Source: an uncultured Drancourtella sp.
GTDB lineage: Bacteria; Bacillota; Clostridia; Lachnospirales; Lachnospiraceae
Length of the DNA: 64,000 nt
Assembly: GCA_937880845.1 (NCBI GenBank)
Contig: CALFLL010000045.1
Span: 62,001 to 126,000 of the forward strand
Direction of reading: 5' to 3'
The notes under the pieces are model-generated. The model searched no databases. It saw nothing but the letters and a program-made list of their open reading frames with translations, and was not told where the DNA came from. The position numbers were made by a program, and so were the translations under genes. Positions 24,995 to 34,320 of this stretch are shown here, one piece after another (the stretch's first letter is position 1; each line of letters opens with the position of its first letter).

Positions 24995-26131
24995 ATGATG
25001 AAACAAAAGTCGGCAGTGATCGCCGGAATCGTTTTGGCAATGATCTGTGGAACAACGGTGTCTGGTGCTGAAAAAGAAACCTCCGTAACTTCCTCTTTTC
25101 ATACAGGTCAGGTACGAATCAGGTTGGAGCAGTCAGAAAATCTTTACGAAAAGGATTTACAGAATATTCTGCCGGGGAAACCAATCAATATGAATCCGCA
25201 AATCCAAAACCTTGGTGAAGACTGCTATGTGCGTGTAAAAATTATGACAGAATCTGAAAAAGAAAAAGAAATCCCGTTTCACTGCTTCCATGGAATCAGT
25301 GAAAACTGGGTGATAAAAGGGGAATATCTTTATTATACGAAAGTTTTGGAAGAAGATGAAAAAACAGATATTTTTCAAACATTTGTATTGCCGGATGACT
25401 GGAATCAGGATGGAATCGAACATGACATCATTCAGGTCAAAATGCTGGTAGATGCGATTCAGAGCAGAAATTTTACTCCTGATTTTGAAAAGGAAGATCC
25501 ATGGAGAAATGTGGAGATAAAAGAAGCACAAGAACCAAAAAACGGGTATAGATTCCGGTTGCTCAACCAAAAAACGGGTGTATGTAAGGTGAAGATTGAA
25601 GACGAAGAAATGATTGCAGTTTCAGACCCGTTTTTTGAAGAACTTGGACGTATGGTACCGGGGGATATTGCTTCCGGCCAGATTGAAATTTCCAATCATG
25701 CAGACGTTCCAAAAAAATTATATGTAAAAATCAGGGCAGATGCCCAAAAAGCACTTCTTGAAAAGGCAAATCTGAAAATCCTGTCTGAAGATGGAACCGT
25801 TTTTTATGACGGAGCACTTATCTCCGATATGTTAGATCAATTTCATTTTTTGAAAGAGTACCAAAAAGAAGAAACGGAGCCCCTTACTTTTTTTATTTCC
25901 ATTCCGGAAGAGTTGGATAATGATTACAGTTTAAAAGATGCAAAAATGACCTGGACATTTCGAACAGAAGAGAAGCAGGATTTGAAACAGGAAGAGGATT
26001 CTAAAAAAGAATCTGTAAAAACAGGGGAGCAACATCACAGAGAAGTCCTGTTTATGACCCTTGGCGGAGCAATCGCCCTTCTGGCAGTTTCATATAAAAT
26101 GTTTAAAAAATACAATGAAAAAATAAAGTAG
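24995..26131 (+). CDS. Membrane-anchored, two-module TasA-like protein
   Basis: A 378-residue protein with a signal peptide, then a first TasA-like module (FHTGQVRIRLEQ, LPGKPINMNPQIQNLGEDCY, YVRVKIMTE). A second module follows from about residue 195 (LGRMVPGDIASGQIEISN, then KKLYVKIRAD). The C terminus has SVKTG at residues 340-344, a hydrophobic helix of about 18 residues and the basic tail KKYNEKIK. This matches a sortase-like sorting region with the proline of LPXTG replaced, or simply a membrane anchor. It is the natural candidate for the cell-attached base. The start at 24995 or 24998 is uncertain; I used the first. Confidence 0.72.
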   Translation: MMKQKSAVIAGIVLAMICGTTVSGAEKETSVTSSFHTGQVRIRLEQSENLYEKDLQNILPGKPINMNPQIQNLGEDCYVRVKIMTESEKEKEIPFHCFHGISENWVIKGEYLYYTKVLEEDEKTDIFQTFVLPDDWNQDGIEHDIIQVKMLVDAIQSRNFTPDFEKEDPWRNVEIKEAQEPKNGYRFRLLNQKTGVCKVKIEDEEMIAVSDPFFEELGRMVPGDIASGQIEISNHADVPKKLYVKIRADAQKALLEKANLKILSEDGTVFYDGALISDMLDQFHFLKEYQKEETEPLTFFISIPEELDNDYSLKDAKMTWTFRTEEKQDLKQEEDSKKESVKTGEQHHREVLFMTLGGAIALLAVSYKMFKKYNEKIK

Positions 26132-26608
26132 ATGAAAAGAATACGAAAGGTTTTAAAATGGTTTGAAAGAATTTTGATTTTATATTTATTTGCTTATGCA
26201 CTTTTCTTTTGCATTCCTTCTTTTTGGGGAATTACTTCGGCCGGAGTATTATCCGGATCCATGGAGCCGGATATCCAAACAGGAGATCTTGTGTACTTAA
26301 AAGATGCAGGAGCAGAGAAGCTGAAGCCGGGGGATGTGATCGCATTTGAGATACAGAAGGAAAACCTGATCCTTCACAGAATTAAAAAAATCTGTCCGGA
26401 TGGAAAGATCATAACCCAAGGCGATGCCAATGAAACGGAAGATTTCTATCCGATAGAGAGGAATCAGGTAAAAGGAATACCGGTGTTTTGTATTCCTCAC
26501 GGGGCAGAACTTTATGACCTGATAAAGGATTTTCATGTGACAGCCTGGATTTTAGGCTATTTTGTTTTCCGTATTTTTATCGGTTTTATCAGGAAAGAAA
26601 TAAGATGA
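26132..26608 (+). CDS. sipW: SipW-type (ER-type) signal peptidase I
   Basis: A 158-residue membrane signal peptidase of the endoplasmic-reticulum type. The catalytic serine is Ser43 in VLSGSMEPDIQTGD and the general base is His82 in NLILHRIKKI, not the lysine of ordinary bacterial Lep enzymes. The Asp98 region reads ITQGDANETED. Hydrophobic segments lie at residues 12-28 and near the C terminus. In Bacillus SipW cleaves TasA and TapA. It starts immediately after the anchored protein's stop codon and closes the operon, so its substrates are most likely the preceding gene products. Confidence 0.93.
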   Translation: MKRIRKVLKWFERILILYLFAYALFFCIPSFWGITSAGVLSGSMEPDIQTGDLVYLKDAGAEKLKPGDVIAFEIQKENLILHRIKKICPDGKIITQGDANETEDFYPIERNQVKGIPVFCIPHGAELYDLIKDFHVTAWILGYFVFRIFIGFIRKEIR

Positions 26609-26684
26609 AGCGTTTGCTTTTTTTTATTTCATATGGTAAGGTAATAATTACGATATCTATATACAAAAATTCAGGGAGATTACA

Positions 26685-28145
26685 ATGAATAAAGAAATAG
26701 AACAAATGATCGATGAAATAAACCTTACCAAAGAAGCACCGACAGAAGAGCCGATGCGTCAGTATTATTTTATCAAAAAGTGCAGAACTTATGTAAAGAA
26801 GCTGGAAAAGGAGCTTGGAAGAAAGCCTGCTTTCTGTGTTACGACATTCGGATGTCAGATGAATGCCAGAGACTCCGAAAAGCTGACAGGTGTTCTGGAA
26901 GAAATCGGATATGTGGAAGAGGCGGCAGAAGAGAAGGCGGATTTTGTTATTTATAACACCTGTACGGTGCGTGAAAACGCAAACCAGAGAGTTTATGGAC
27001 GTTTGGGTCAGCTGAACCGTGTGAAAAGAAAAAATCCACACATGCTCATCGGGCTTTGCGGATGTATGATGCAGGAACCTCATGTGGTAGAAAAACTGAA
27101 AAAAAGTTACTGTTTTGTGGATCTTATTTTTGGAACCCATAATATTTATAAATTTGCGGAGATTTTGGCTACCAGGTTTGAGTCGGAACGTATGGTGATT
27201 GATATCTGGAAAGATACGGATCAGATCGTAGAAGATTTGCCAAGTGAGCGAAAATACGCATTTAAATCCGGAGTCAATATTATGTTCGGATGTAACAACT
27301 TTTGCAGTTATTGTATCGTCCCGTATGTAAGAGGAAGAGAAAGGAGCAGAAATCCAAAAGATATCGTCAGAGAGATTGAAACGCTTGTTGCAGACGGAGT
27401 AAAGGAAGTCATGCTTCTTGGACAAAATGTTAATTCTTACGGGAAGAATCTGGAGACACCAATGTCTTTTGCAGAACTTTTGCAGGAAGTAGAAAAGATA
27501 GAAGGGTTGGAACGTATCCGTTTTATGACATCCCATCCTAAGGATTTGTCGGATGAGTTGATCGAAGTGATGAAACACTCCAAAAAGATCTGTCACCACC
27601 TGCATCTTCCGGTACAGTCGGGAAGTACAAAGATTCTGCAGAAAATGAATCGCCGCTATACAAAAGAGCAGTATCTGGAACTGGTAAGAAAGATCAAAGA
27701 GGCTGTTCCGGGAATTTCTCTTACGACAGACATTATTGTAGGATTTCCGGGTGAAACAGAAGAGGATTTTGAAGAAACACTGGATATTGTAAGAAAAGTG
27801 CGCTATGACAGCGCCTTCACTTTCATTTATTCCAAGAGGACCGGAACACCGGCGGCTGCCATGGAAGATCAGGTTCCGGAGGAAGTGGTGAAAGAAAGAT
27901 TCGACCGTCTTTTAAAAGAGGTGCAGAAAATCGCAGCCGAAGAATGTAAAAAACATGAAGGAACCGTTCAGACCGCTCTTGTAGAACAGGTAAATGAACA
28001 GGAACCGACGCTTGTAACGGGAAGATTAAGCAACAATCTTCTGGTGCATTTTCCGGGAACAGAAGAGATGATTGGACAGCTTGTGGATGTAAAACTTCTT
28101 ACATGTAAAGGATTTTATTACATCGGAGAACAGATGCATAACTAA
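26685..28145 (+). CDS. miaB: tRNA-2-methylthio-N6-dimethylallyladenosine synthase MiaB
   Basis: A 486-residue radical SAM methylthiotransferase acting on tRNA adenosine 37 after MiaA. It has the N-terminal UPF0004 domain with its own cysteines (TTFGCQMNARDSE, YNTCTVRENA, GLCGCMMQE). The radical SAM cluster is GCNNFCSYCIVPYVRGRERS, and a C-terminal TRAM domain follows (near residue 400). An extra 60 residues precede the first conserved motif. It uses a separate start with AGGGAG and is followed by a strong terminator. Confidence 0.96.
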   Translation: MNKEIEQMIDEINLTKEAPTEEPMRQYYFIKKCRTYVKKLEKELGRKPAFCVTTFGCQMNARDSEKLTGVLEEIGYVEEAAEEKADFVIYNTCTVRENANQRVYGRLGQLNRVKRKNPHMLIGLCGCMMQEPHVVEKLKKSYCFVDLIFGTHNIYKFAEILATRFESERMVIDIWKDTDQIVEDLPSERKYAFKSGVNIMFGCNNFCSYCIVPYVRGRERSRNPKDIVREIETLVADGVKEVMLLGQNVNSYGKNLETPMSFAELLQEVEKIEGLERIRFMTSHPKDLSDELIEVMKHSKKICHHLHLPVQSGSTKILQKMNRRYTKEQYLELVRKIKEAVPGISLTTDIIVGFPGETEEDFEETLDIVRKVRYDSAFTFIYSKRTGTPAAAMEDQVPEEVVKERFDRLLKEVQKIAAEECKKHEGTVQTALVEQVNEQEPTLVTGRLSNNLLVHFPGTEEMIGQLVDVKLLTCKGFYYIGEQMHN

Positions 28146-28147
28146 AG

Positions 28148-28199
28148 AAAAAACGCCCACACTATGTATGGAATTGTACAAAAGTGAGGGCGTTTTTTT
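28148..28199 (+). terminator. Terminator after miaB, overlapping the next gene's ribosome binding site
   Basis: AAAAAACGCCCACACT pairs with AGTGAGGGCGTTTTTT, with one A-A mismatch, ending in seven Ts. The GTGAGGG in the 3' arm is also the only ribosome binding site for the gene that starts at 28200. Confidence 0.85.
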
Positions 28200-28619
28200 A
28201 TGAAAAAAATCAGTGAGTATTTATTTTTATGGGCAGTTGGAGGATGCATCTATTATTCCTTTGAAATTGCATTTCGTGGATTCTCCCACTGGACCATGTT
28301 TGTGCTTGGAGGAATCTGTCTGGTGTTCTGCACGGCTCAGGGAAAGGCGGGAGGATGGAAAGACCCTCTTGCCATACAGGTGATGCGTTGCATCATATTT
28401 GTGACTTCCTGTGAGTTCATCACAGGAATCATTGTAAATAAATGGTTTGGCCTTGGAGTGTGGGATTACAGTGATGTTCCGTTTCAGCTATTTGGCCAGA
28501 TTTGTCTTCCGTTTATGGCATTGTTTGGAATTTTATGTACCATGGGAATTTATCTGGGAGGATATCTCCTTCATTTTCTTTATGGTGAAAAGAAACCGCA
28601 CATTCCCATTTGGAGGTAA
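28200..28619 (+). CDS. Putative ABC-transporter permease (CmpB-like) small membrane protein
   Basis: A 139-residue membrane protein with four hydrophobic segments. The phrase FEIAFRGFSHWTMFVLGG and the NKWFGLGVWDYSDVPFQLFGQIC region resemble the CmpB-like putative ABC-transporter permease family of clostridia. No transport partner is adjacent, and its real function is unknown. Its ATG is the base right after the miaB terminator T run; the SD-like GAGG at 28186 lies in the hairpin 3' arm. Confidence 0.7.
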   Translation: MKKISEYLFLWAVGGCIYYSFEIAFRGFSHWTMFVLGGICLVFCTAQGKAGGWKDPLAIQVMRCIIFVTSCEFITGIIVNKWFGLGVWDYSDVPFQLFGQICLPFMALFGILCTMGIYLGGYLLHFLYGEKKPHIPIWR

Positions 28620-28653
28620 AAATAAAATTTTTCTTTTTTTGAGAAATGAATAA

Positions 28654-28662
28654 TGCTATAAT
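28654..28662 (+). promoter_or_regulatory. Extended -10 element of the mutS promoter
   Basis: TGC directly before a perfect TATAAT (28657-28662), with only a T-rich -35. It lies 82 bases before the mutS start. Confidence 0.5.
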
Positions 28663-28743
28663 GGAATATCGGGGTTGAAACAACCTTTTGATTTTGTAGA
28701 AAAAGATAAAACATAGATTTTATACAAGAAAAGGAGAAAAAAA

Positions 28744-31392
28744 GTGGCAGAGTTAACACCGATGATGCAGCAATATATAGAAACCAAAAAAGAATACAAA
28801 GACTGCATTTTATTTTATCGTCTGGGAGATTTTTATGAAATGTTCTTTGACGATGCATTGACTGCGTCAAAAGAGCTGGAAATCACCCTGACAGGAAAAA
28901 ACTGTGGCTTAGAAGAACGGGCACCGATGTGCGGTGTCCCATATCATGCAGTGGACAGCTACTTAAACCGTCTTGTTGAAAAAGGATACAAGGTTGCAAT
29001 CTGTGAGCAGGTGGAGGATCCAAAACAGGCAAAAGGGATCGTGAAAAGAAAAGTGATTCGAATTGTGACTCCCGGAACAAATTTGAATACACAGGCACTG
29101 GACGAAACAAAAAATCATTACATCATGGCAATTTTTTATGATGCCGGAAGATATGGGGTATCTGTGGCGGATGTTTCTACCGGAGATTATTTTTTGACGG
29201 AAATTGAAAACGAAACAAAATTATTTGATGAAATTTACAAGTTTTCTCCGTCTGAGATCATCTGCAATGAAGCACTTTATATGAGTGGAGCCGGATTGGA
29301 TGAATTGAAAAACCGGATGAAGGTTACGATCTCGGCGTTGGATGCCTGGTATTTTGATGAGGACATCTGTAAAAAGACGCTAAAAGAACACTTTAAAACT
29401 TCTACATTGGAGAGTCTTGGAATTGCAGATTATGACTGCGGCGTGATCGCGGCAGGTGTGCTTTTGCAGTATTTGATCGAAACGCAGAAAACTTCTCTTT
29501 CTCATATAACAAAACTGACAAACTATGTTACCGGAAAATATATGTTGATTGACAGTTCTTCAAGAAGAAATCTGGAACTTTGTGAAACATTACGTGAAAA
29601 GCAGAAGAGAGGCTCCCTTTTGTGGGTGCTTGATAAGACCAAGACGGCAATGGGAGCAAGAACACTTCGAAAATATGTAGAGCAGCCGTTGATTGACAAG
29701 GCAGAAATCATACGACGGTTGGATGCAGTGGAAGAATTGAAAAACGAGGCCATTTCCAGAGAAGAAATTCGGGAATATCTGACACCGGTATACGATCTGG
29801 AAAGACTGGTCGGGAAAATTTCCTATCAGTCGGCAAATCCAAGGGACCTTATTGCCTTTAAAAGTTCTCTTTCCATGCTTCCGCATATCAGATATATTTT
29901 AAAGGAAATGAAAGCACCGCTTTTGCAGGAACTTTATGGGCAGATCGATCCACTGGAAGATTTGTGCAGCCTGGTAGAACAGTCCATCTTGGATGAACCT
30001 CCTCTTGCCATGAAAGAAGGAGGAATCATTAAAGATGGTTATAGCGAAGAGGTAGATAAACTTCGAAAGGCAAAAACGGATGGAAAAACCTGGTTGGCGG
30101 AGTTGGAACAGAAAGAACGCGAAAAAACAGGAATTAAAAATCTGAGGATTAAATACAACAAAGTCTTTGGATACTATCTGGAAGTTACGAATTCTTTTAA
30201 AGAAATGGTTCCGGATTACTATATAAGAAAACAGACCCTTGCGAATGCAGAACGGTACAGTATTCCGGAATTGAAGGAACTGGAAGATGTGATTCTTGGA
30301 GCAGAAGACAAGCTTTACGCATTGGAGTATGAGCTTTACTGCGGGGTGAGAAACAGGATCGCAGATGAGATTGTACGGATTCAGGAAACAGCCAAAGCAG
30401 TGGCAGCCGTTGATACCTTTGCTTCCCTTGCACTGGTAGCAGAGAGAAATCAGTATGTCCGTCCGAAGATCAATGAAAAAGGAACCATTGACATCAAAGA
30501 CGGAAGGCATCCGGTAGTAGAAAGAATGATACCAAACAATATGTTCATCGCAAACGATACATATCTGGATGACAAAAAAAATCGGGTGGCCATTATCACA
30601 GGACCAAATATGGCAGGAAAATCCACTTATATGCGTCAGACAGCACTGATTGTTCTTATGGCGCAGATCGGGTCTTTTGTACCCGCATCTTCCGCGAATA
30701 TCGGTCTTGTGGACCGTATCTTTACGAGAGTGGGGGCATCCGATGACCTTGCCTCCGGGCAGAGTACGTTCATGGTGGAAATGACGGAAGTTGCCAATAT
30801 TTTAAGAAATGCCACGAGCAATAGCCTTCTGATTCTTGATGAGATCGGAAGAGGAACCAGTACTTTCGACGGCCTTTCTATTGCGTGGGCAGTGGTGGAA
30901 CATATTTCCAATGCAAGACTTTTAGGTGCAAAAACACTGTTTGCCACTCATTATCATGAATTGACAGAACTGGAAGGAAAAATCGACAGTGTCAACAATT
31001 ACTGCATCGCAGTTAAAGAAAAAGGCGATGACATTGTGTTTTTAAGAAAAATCGTGCGTGGGGGTGCGGATCGAAGTTACGGAATCCAGGTAGCAAAGCT
31101 TGCAGGGGTTCCGGATACGGTGATCAGCCGTGCAAAAGAAATCTCCGAACAGCTTTCTGATGCGGATATTACAACAAAGGTGCGGGAAATGAGTGTCCAG
31201 GGACAGGAAACAAAAGGAAAACAGACGAAAAAAATGGATGTTGTGGATATGGCACAAATGTCATTGTTTGATACGGTAACGGATCATGATGTGATCGAAG
31301 AGTTAAAGACAATGGATATCAGCCACATGACACCGATGGACGCAATGAATGCCTTGTATCAGCTTCAGAACAAACTGAATAATCGTTGGTAG
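28744..31392 (+). CDS. mutS: DNA mismatch repair protein MutS
   Basis: An 882-residue MutS that recognises mismatches and small loops in DNA. The mismatch-contacting Phe-x-Glu is in RLGDFYEMFFDDA near the N terminus. The ATPase has Walker A (ITGPNMAGKSTYMRQ), the signature ASDDLASGQSTFMVEM and Walker B (LLILDEIGRGTSTFDG), plus ATHYHELTE. The start codon is GTG after AAAAGGAG. mutL follows 13 bases later. The C-terminal DNA-binding/tetramer region (MDAMNALYQLQNKL) is present, so the protein looks complete. Confidence 0.97.
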   Translation: MAELTPMMQQYIETKKEYKDCILFYRLGDFYEMFFDDALTASKELEITLTGKNCGLEERAPMCGVPYHAVDSYLNRLVEKGYKVAICEQVEDPKQAKGIVKRKVIRIVTPGTNLNTQALDETKNHYIMAIFYDAGRYGVSVADVSTGDYFLTEIENETKLFDEIYKFSPSEIICNEALYMSGAGLDELKNRMKVTISALDAWYFDEDICKKTLKEHFKTSTLESLGIADYDCGVIAAGVLLQYLIETQKTSLSHITKLTNYVTGKYMLIDSSSRRNLELCETLREKQKRGSLLWVLDKTKTAMGARTLRKYVEQPLIDKAEIIRRLDAVEELKNEAISREEIREYLTPVYDLERLVGKISYQSANPRDLIAFKSSLSMLPHIRYILKEMKAPLLQELYGQIDPLEDLCSLVEQSILDEPPLAMKEGGIIKDGYSEEVDKLRKAKTDGKTWLAELEQKEREKTGIKNLRIKYNKVFGYYLEVTNSFKEMVPDYYIRKQTLANAERYSIPELKELEDVILGAEDKLYALEYELYCGVRNRIADEIVRIQETAKAVAAVDTFASLALVAERNQYVRPKINEKGTIDIKDGRHPVVERMIPNNMFIANDTYLDDKKNRVAIITGPNMAGKSTYMRQTALIVLMAQIGSFVPASSANIGLVDRIFTRVGASDDLASGQSTFMVEMTEVANILRNATSNSLLILDEIGRGTSTFDGLSIAWAVVEHISNARLLGAKTLFATHYHELTELEGKIDSVNNYCIAVKEKGDDIVFLRKIVRGGADRSYGIQVAKLAGVPDTVISRAKEISEQLSDADITTKVREMSVQGQETKGKQTKKMDVVDMAQMSLFDTVTDHDVIEELKTMDISHMTPMDAMNALYQLQNKLNNRW

Positions 31393-31405
31393 AAAGGGTG
31401 GAAAA

Positions 31406-33352
31406 ATGGGGAAAATTCAGGTATTGGATCAGGTTACCATTGACAAGATTGCAGCGGGAGAAGTAGTAGAGCGTCCTGCATCGGTCGTAAAAGAGCTGGT
31501 GGAAAATGCGGTAGATGCAGGGGCGTCTGCCATTGAAACAGAAATTCAGGATGGCGGGATCTCTTTGATCAGAATCAAAGATAACGGAAGCGGGATTGAT
31601 AAAGAAGATATCAAAAATGCGTTTCTGAGACACTCTACAAGCAAAATACGGTCTGTGGAGGATCTGACACATATTACCTCTCTTGGATTTCGTGGAGAAG
31701 CACTTTCTAGCATTTCGGCAGTTTCTCAGGTGGAGATTATCACCAAAACAAAAGAGGAAGAATTGGGAGTCCGATATGAAATTTCGGGAGGACAGGAAAA
31801 GAATCTGGAAGAAACAGGAGCACCTGACGGAACGACTTTTTTTATCAGACAGTTGTTTTATAATGTTCCTGCCAGAAGAAAGTTTTTAAAGACACCGATG
31901 ACAGAGGCGAGCCATGTCAGCGATCTGATGACAAGACTTGCTCTTTCTCATCCGGATATTTCCTTTCGGTTTTACAATAACGGACAGGAACGGCTCCACA
32001 CTTCCGGAAACGGAAAGTTAAAGGATGTCATTTACCATGTGTACGGACGGGAAATCGTATCAAATCTTATCGAGGTATATGCCGAAAACAATGAGATTAG
32101 ACTGACAGGCTACATAGGGAAACCGGAAGTGACAAGAGGGAACAGAAATTTTGAAACCTTTTTCGTAAATAACAGATATATCAAAAGCAGTCTTTTGTCC
32201 AAGGCGGTGGAAGATGCCTATAAAGACTTTACCATGCAGCATAAATATCCGTTTGTGGTCCTGCATCTTGAAATCATCGGAGAGGAAATCGATGTCAATG
32301 TGCATCCGACAAAAATGGAACTGAGATTTGGGCATCAACAGGAAGTATATCAGTTCCTGTACCAGGTCATTGGGGATGCCCTTCACGGAAAAGAGCTGAT
32401 TCCGGAAGTGGAAGCACCGGAGCCTGTTGCCATAAAAAAAGAGAAAATATCTGAGTCGGATCTGACAGAGGCAAAGAAACCGAATGCATCTAAGACGGAG
32501 AATGACAGGAAAAAAGAAAAACCGGTTTCAGAAGAAAAAAATCTGGATTACTTTATGGAAAAGATGAAAGAACGGGTGAAATCTTATCATGAGCAACATT
32601 CCTGTGCAGAAGTAAAAGACAGAAAAGAAGTGTATGAACCTGCCATTCAAAAAAATAAGATCAGGGAGGCGGCTATATATCGGGCAAAGGAAGAGAGAAA
32701 GGAAAGGCAGGAAGAAAAAGAGCCGGAACAGCTTTCTTTGTTTGAAGAAAAACTGCTTGATAAGACATCGGTTCCGGATTATCGAATTATCGGTCAGGTA
32801 TTTGATACCTATTGGATTGTCCAGTTTCACGACAGCATGTACATTATTGACCAACATGCGGCTCATGAAAGAGTGCTATATGAAAAAACATTAAAGGAAA
32901 TGAAGACAAAAACCTATACGTCCCAGTATATCAGTCCGCCGATTATCCTGGATCTGTCCATGCAGGAAGCAGAACTTCTGCGCAAATACATGGACCGGTT
33001 TACAAAAATCGGGTTTGAACTGGAGCCGTTTGGAGGAGACTCCTTTGCAGTACGGGCGGTTCCGGACAATTTGTTCAGTGTCGCAAAAAAAGAACTTTTA
33101 ATGGAAATGATCGATACGCTGTCAGAAGAAGTTAATTCAAATCTGACTCCCGAAATACTGGACGAAAAAATCGCGTCCATGTCCTGTAAAGCGGCTGTAA
33201 AAGGAAATTACAGATTATCTCAAAAAGAGGTGGAGGTTTTACTGGATGAACTGTTGAAACTTGATAATCCATACCATTGTCCTCATGGACGTCCGACGAT
33301 CATTGCCATGACAAAAAGAGAATTGGAAAAGAAATTTAAGAGAATCATTTAG
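31406..33352 (+). CDS. mutL: DNA mismatch repair endonuclease MutL
   Basis: A 648-residue MutL with the GHKL ATPase N terminus (KELVENAVDAGAS, IRIKDNGSGID, TSLGFRGEALSSISAV). A charged linker spans about residues 340-450. The C-terminal domain carries the nicking motif DQHAAHERVLYE, matching DQHA(X)2E(X)4E. The accessory SCKAAVKGN and CPHGRPT metal motifs are also present. MutL should therefore nick DNA itself, as in Bacillus, and no MutH is needed. It is cotranscribed with mutS and followed by miaA 19 bases after its stop. Confidence 0.96.
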   Translation: MGKIQVLDQVTIDKIAAGEVVERPASVVKELVENAVDAGASAIETEIQDGGISLIRIKDNGSGIDKEDIKNAFLRHSTSKIRSVEDLTHITSLGFRGEALSSISAVSQVEIITKTKEEELGVRYEISGGQEKNLEETGAPDGTTFFIRQLFYNVPARRKFLKTPMTEASHVSDLMTRLALSHPDISFRFYNNGQERLHTSGNGKLKDVIYHVYGREIVSNLIEVYAENNEIRLTGYIGKPEVTRGNRNFETFFVNNRYIKSSLLSKAVEDAYKDFTMQHKYPFVVLHLEIIGEEIDVNVHPTKMELRFGHQQEVYQFLYQVIGDALHGKELIPEVEAPEPVAIKKEKISESDLTEAKKPNASKTENDRKKEKPVSEEKNLDYFMEKMKERVKSYHEQHSCAEVKDRKEVYEPAIQKNKIREAAIYRAKEERKERQEEKEPEQLSLFEEKLLDKTSVPDYRIIGQVFDTYWIVQFHDSMYIIDQHAAHERVLYEKTLKEMKTKTYTSQYISPPIILDLSMQEAELLRKYMDRFTKIGFELEPFGGDSFAVRAVPDNLFSVAKKELLMEMIDTLSEEVNSNLTPEILDEKIASMSCKAAVKGNYRLSQKEVEVLLDELLKLDNPYHCPHGRPTIIAMTKRELEKKFKRII

Positions 33353-33371
33353 AATTATGGAAGAGGGAAAA

Positions 33372-34319
33372 ATGGAAAAAAGACCACTTGTAATTTTGAC
33401 CGGACCGACGGCGGTAGGAAAAACCGCATTGTCCATCCGACTGGCAAAAGCAATCGGAGGAGAAATCATTTCTGCAGATTCCATGCAGGTTTATCGTTAT
33501 ATGGATATCGGTTCGGCAAAGATAAAAACGGAAGAAATGGAAGGAATCAGACATCATCTGATTGATGTGCTGAATCCTGAGGAAGAATTTAATGTTGTCA
33601 GATTCCAGACTCTTGCAAAACAGGCGATGGAAGAGATTCATCAAAGAGGAAAGATTCCTGTGGTGGCAGGAGGTACCGGATTTTATATCCAGGCTCTTGT
33701 CAATGATATTGATTTTACGAAAAATGACGGGGATGGTTCTTATCGGGAGGAATTGTCAGACTTTGCAAAAGTACATGGAGCAGATGCACTTCATGAACGG
33801 CTGAAAGAGGTGGATCCGAAAGCGGCACAGGAAATCCATGCCAACAATGTAAAGCGGGTGATTCGGGCACTGGAATTTTATCAACAGACGGGAAAACGGA
33901 TTTCCGAACATAATGAAGAGGAACGAAAGAAAACATCTCCGTATCAGTATACGTATTTTGTCCTGAATGATGACAGGCAGAAGCTGTATGAAAGAATCGA
34001 AAGACGAGTGGATGCGATGTTGGAAGAGGGATTGGTAGATGAAGTAAGAAAATTGAAAGAAATGGGATGTACCAAGGAAATGGTTTCCATGCAGGGACTG
34101 GGGTATAAGGAAATCCTTGCGTATTTAAACGGAGAATGCACCCTGGAAGAAGCAGTATATATCCTGAAACGAGATACAAGACACTTTGCAAAACGTCAGC
34201 TTACCTGGTTTAAAAGAGAAAAAGATGTGATCTGGGTTTCAAAACCGGATTTTGGATATAATGAAACAAGCATACTGGAATATTTACTGGAAAATTTAAA
34301 GAAAAGGGGAATAATATAA
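33372..34319 (+). CDS. miaA: tRNA dimethylallyltransferase MiaA
   Basis: A 315-residue enzyme that adds a dimethylallyl group to A37 of tRNAs reading UNN codons, making the substrate of MiaB. The P-loop is VILTGPTAVGKTALSIRLA, followed by EIISADSMQVYRYMDIG and VAGGTGFYIQAL. The ATG at 33372 is preceded by GAGGGAAAA. An ATG at 33357 has no site. It sits in the mutS-mutL-miaA order common in Firmicutes. Confidence 0.96.
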   Translation: MEKRPLVILTGPTAVGKTALSIRLAKAIGGEIISADSMQVYRYMDIGSAKIKTEEMEGIRHHLIDVLNPEEEFNVVRFQTLAKQAMEEIHQRGKIPVVAGGTGFYIQALVNDIDFTKNDGDGSYREELSDFAKVHGADALHERLKEVDPKAAQEIHANNVKRVIRALEFYQQTGKRISEHNEEERKKTSPYQYTYFVLNDDRQKLYERIERRVDAMLEEGLVDEVRKLKEMGCTKEMVSMQGLGYKEILAYLNGECTLEEAVYILKRDTRHFAKRQLTWFKREKDVIWVSKPDFGYNETSILEYLLENLKKRGII

Positions 34320-34320
34320 A

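Noticed and set aside
26589..27605. 338-codon open frame on the minus strand across miaB
   Set aside because: It lies antisense to a clearly conserved gene, has no domain resemblance and reads as cysteine/phenylalanine-rich noise.
29899..30510. 203-codon minus-strand frame inside mutS
   Set aside because: Shadow of mutS; no ribosome binding site or domain.
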